A DNA stretch of 64,000 nt from assembly GCF_000718025.1 (NCBI RefSeq), contig NZ_JODS01000018.1, forward strand, positions 177,190 to 241,189, read 5' to 3'. Source of the DNA: Kitasatospora purpeofusca (GTDB lineage Bacteria; Actinomycetota; Actinomycetes; Streptomycetales; Streptomycetaceae). A model generated the notes under the pieces. The model saw only the letters and a program-made list of their open reading frames with translations, did not search any database and had not been told where the DNA came from. A program made the translations under genes and the position numbers. Below are positions 61,962-64,000 of the stretch, piece after piece; within the stretch, counting starts at the first letter, position 1; each line of letters begins with the position of its first letter.

Positions 61962-62337
61962 CCCGGCCCGGGCCCGGATCGCCGCCCCGGGCCCCTCCGG
62001 CAGGTTCGTCCCCGAGCCCCTCCGCGCGACCCGCGCGACCCGCGCAACGCCCCTCCACCCGATTCGTCCTCGAACAGATCGTCGCATCATCGTTCTGGCA
62101 TCTGACCGGATCCCGCCCGCCCCACCACCCCGGCGCACCCGCGACCCGCCCCCACCTCGTGTTTCGCCATACCGCGCCACCCCTGCGCCCCGCGCGCTCC
62201 GCCAAACGTCCGTCACAGGGGCGCACCGACCGCCCACTGTCCGTATGCTCCTGTGCGCGCGCCGTACGGCCGGTCGCAGAGGACCTCCCGCCGGTCGCCC
62301 CGCCCCGCGCCAACTACCGCACAGGAGGCACGCCTTG
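61962..62337. other. Intergenic region before the AMP-ligase gene
   Basis: This 376-nt stretch holds no gene. A TATGCT at 62244-62249 could be a -10 element; the 12-mer TATGCTCCTGTG here is identical to the one at 31734-31745 upstream of the GNAT gene. A less GC-rich stretch at 62060-62110 shows no clear motif. Confidence 0.4.
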
Positions 62338-63927
62338 GTGTTCCACAGCGAGTTCCCGGACGTCGGCATCGTCGACCTCGCCCTGCACGACGCCGTTCTC
62401 GGCGACGCCGAACGCCACGGCGACCGGCCCGCCCTCATCGACGGGATCACCGGCGAGACGGTCAGTTACGCGCAGCTCGCCCACGCCGTCGGCCGGGTCG
62501 CGGCCGGCCTCGCCGAAGCGGGCGTCCGCCAGGGCGACGTGGTGGCCCTGTTCAGCCCCAACACCATCCGCTACCCGATGGCCTTCTTCGGCGCCACCCG
62601 GGCCGGCGCCACCGTCACCCCCGTCTCCTCCCTCACCACCCCCGGCGAACTCGCCGGACAGCTCGCCGACAGCGGCGCGCGCTGGCTGCTGACCGTGTCG
62701 CCGTTCCTGCCCACCGCCCGCGCCGCCGCCGAGAAGCTCGCCGCCGAGGGCCGGGAACTCGCCGCGATCGTCGTCCTGGACGGCGCCGAGGGCCACCTCT
62801 CGCTCGCCGACCTGCTCGCCGCCACCGGGCCCGAACCCGAGATCGACCTCGACCCGGGCCGGGACGTCGCCGTGCTGCCGTACTCCAGCGGCACCACCGG
62901 CCTGCCCAAGGGCGTCATGCTCACCCACCGGTCCATCGCCACCAACCTCGCCCAGACCGACGCCGTCTTCCGCCCCGAGGTGGGCGAGCGGGTGCTCGCG
63001 GTGCTCCCGTTCTTCCACATCTACGGACTGGCCGCGCTGCTCAACCAGCCGCTGCGCTGCGGCGCCACCGTGGTCGTGCTGCCCCGCTTCGACCTGGAGC
63101 AGTTCTGCCGCACCATCCAGGACCAGCGCGTGCAGTCCGTGCTCGCCGCCCCGCCGATCGTGCTCGCCCTCGCCAAGCACCCGCTGGTCGACGGCTTCGA
63201 CCTGTCCTCGGTCGAGTACCTGCTCTGCGCCGCCGCCCCGCTGGACGGCGAACTCGCCGAAGCCTGCGCCCGCCGCCTCGGCCTGCCCCGGATCCTCCAG
63301 GGCTACGGCATGACCGAGCTGTCCCCGGTCAGCCATGTGATGTCCCCGGGCGACCCCGACCCCTCGCCGGGCTCGGTCGGCCGGATGCTGCCCTCCACCG
63401 AGCTGCGGGTCACCGCGCTGGACGGCACCGGCGCCGACCTCGGGCCCGGGGAGCGCGGCGAGCTGCTGATCCGCGGCCCGCAGGTGATGAAGGGCTACTT
63501 CGGCCGCCCGTCCGACACCGCCGCCACCGTCGACGCCGACGGCTGGCTGCACACCGGCGACATCGGCTTCGTCGACGAACGCGGCTACCTGCACATCGTC
63601 GACCGGGTCAAGGAGCTGATCAAGTACAAGGGGTACCAGGTCGCCCCCGCCGAACTGGAGGCGCTGCTGCTGAGCCACCCGCAGATCGCCGACGCCGCGG
63701 TGATCGGGGTGCGCGACGCCGAGGGCACCGAGAGCCCCAAGGCCTTCGTCGTCCGGGCCCCCGGCAGCGCCCTCACCGAGCAGGAGGTCGCGGCCTTCGT
63801 CGCGGGCCAGGTCGCGCCCTACAAGAAGGTACGGGCGGTGGAGTTCCTGGACGCCGTCCCGAAGTCGGCGGCGGGCAAGATCCTCCGCCGCGAACTGCGC
63901 GAACGCGAGGCCGCCGCCACCGGCTGA
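62338..63927 (+). CDS. 4-coumarate-CoA-ligase-like AMP-dependent acyl-CoA synthetase
   Basis: GTG 62338 gives 529 residues, with GGAGG 9 nt upstream; a TTG one codon earlier is possible. Core motifs of the ANL superfamily: P-loop YSSGTTGLPKGVMLTHRS, YGMTELSP, GWLHTGDIGFVDERGYLHIVDRVKELIKYKGYQVAPAELE, and the catalytic Lys in PKSAAGKILRREL. It activates an aryl or branched acid to its CoA ester, the first step for the dehydrogenase and carboxylase encoded before it. The same five-gene set occurs in other streptomycetes as I recall. Confidence 0.93.
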   Translation: MFHSEFPDVGIVDLALHDAVLGDAERHGDRPALIDGITGETVSYAQLAHAVGRVAAGLAEAGVRQGDVVALFSPNTIRYPMAFFGATRAGATVTPVSSLTTPGELAGQLADSGARWLLTVSPFLPTARAAAEKLAAEGRELAAIVVLDGAEGHLSLADLLAATGPEPEIDLDPGRDVAVLPYSSGTTGLPKGVMLTHRSIATNLAQTDAVFRPEVGERVLAVLPFFHIYGLAALLNQPLRCGATVVVLPRFDLEQFCRTIQDQRVQSVLAAPPIVLALAKHPLVDGFDLSSVEYLLCAAAPLDGELAEACARRLGLPRILQGYGMTELSPVSHVMSPGDPDPSPGSVGRMLPSTELRVTALDGTGADLGPGERGELLIRGPQVMKGYFGRPSDTAATVDADGWLHTGDIGFVDERGYLHIVDRVKELIKYKGYQVAPAELEALLLSHPQIADAAVIGVRDAEGTESPKAFVVRAPGSALTEQEVAAFVAGQVAPYKKVRAVEFLDAVPKSAAGKILRRELREREAAATG

Positions 63928-63955
63928 GCCCCCTCCCCGCACACCGGCCCGGCCA

Positions 63956-63971
63956 CCCCCCCCCCCCCCCC
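63956..63971. repeat. Homopolymer tract of 16 C
   Basis: Sixteen C in a row after the last gene. Such runs are rare even in this GC-rich DNA and are prone to length errors in sequencing and to slippage in the cell. Confidence 0.9.
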
Positions 63972-64000
63972 GGCCGCACCGCCCCCGCCCCTCCCTGCCC

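Overview
The window looks like the chromosome of a streptomycete (Streptomyces or Kitasatospora type). Coding regions are very GC-rich with strong third-position GC bias, many genes start with GTG, and genes are often translationally coupled through ATGA or GTGA overlaps. The gene content also fits: M4 and M14 secreted peptidases, an actinobacterial acyl-CoA carboxylase/4CL cluster and TnsA-like elements. No rRNA, tRNA or CRISPR array was recognised.

Region 1 (1-10554) is one tightly coupled operon: a truncated DUF6895-like protein, a radical SAM enzyme, a second DUF6895-like protein, an MFS transporter, a 1140-residue nucleotidyl-cyclase/AAA-ATPase/TPR protein, a cytoplasmic subtilase, a GAF protein and an ATP-grasp enzyme of the peptide-maturase type. 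A 92-codon extremely proline-rich ORF with its own ribosome binding site follows. Radical SAM, ATP-grasp, protease and exporter together suggest a peptide-modifying system that I cannot assign to a named class.

Region 2 (10.7-16.2 kb) holds an MFS transporter, a Gfo/Idh oxidoreductase, an NAD(P)-binding epimerase-like protein, a small secreted protein and a secreted M14 carboxypeptidase, with clear hairpin terminators. Region 3 (16.3-25.6 kb, all minus strand) reads TROVE-like/vWA protein, partner, membrane-anchored Ig-like protein, unknown, unknown, MoxR ATPase, metallopeptidase/vWA protein. It resembles chaperone/vWA or Ro-type stress or conflict modules. Region 4 (26-46.8 kb) is mostly housekeeping and accessory single genes: M4 protease, DDAH, methyltransferase, aldo/keto reductase, GNAT, a SufR-like Fe-S regulator with a DUF3291 gene, SRAP, FAD oxidoreductase, MFS, TmrB-like ATPase, TetR/hydrolase, ArsR/S41 peptidase, SDR, CGNR regulator and two secreted or cell-wall proteins. 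It includes a nitrilase-fold gene that lacks catalytic residues and sits between two IS982-type remnants.

Region 5 (46899-55123) is an 8225-bp Tn7-like transposon with near-identical terminal inverted repeats and a perfect 5-bp target duplication (CGGTG). It landed in the loop of a 16-bp-stem hairpin. It carries tnsA, a truncated tnsB, and as cargo a PD-(D/E)XK-type nuclease gene overlapping a 1186-residue Ski2-like helicase gene. This layout is like the Hachiman/AbpAB anti-phage systems. An IS5-family element lies behind the nuclease gene.

Region 6 (55.2-64 kb) is a catabolic acyl-CoA cluster: AtuA-like protein, carboxyltransferase, biotin carboxylase/BCCP, acyl-CoA dehydrogenase and a 4-coumarate-CoA-ligase-like AMP ligase. 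It probably serves branched-chain or isoprenoid acid breakdown.
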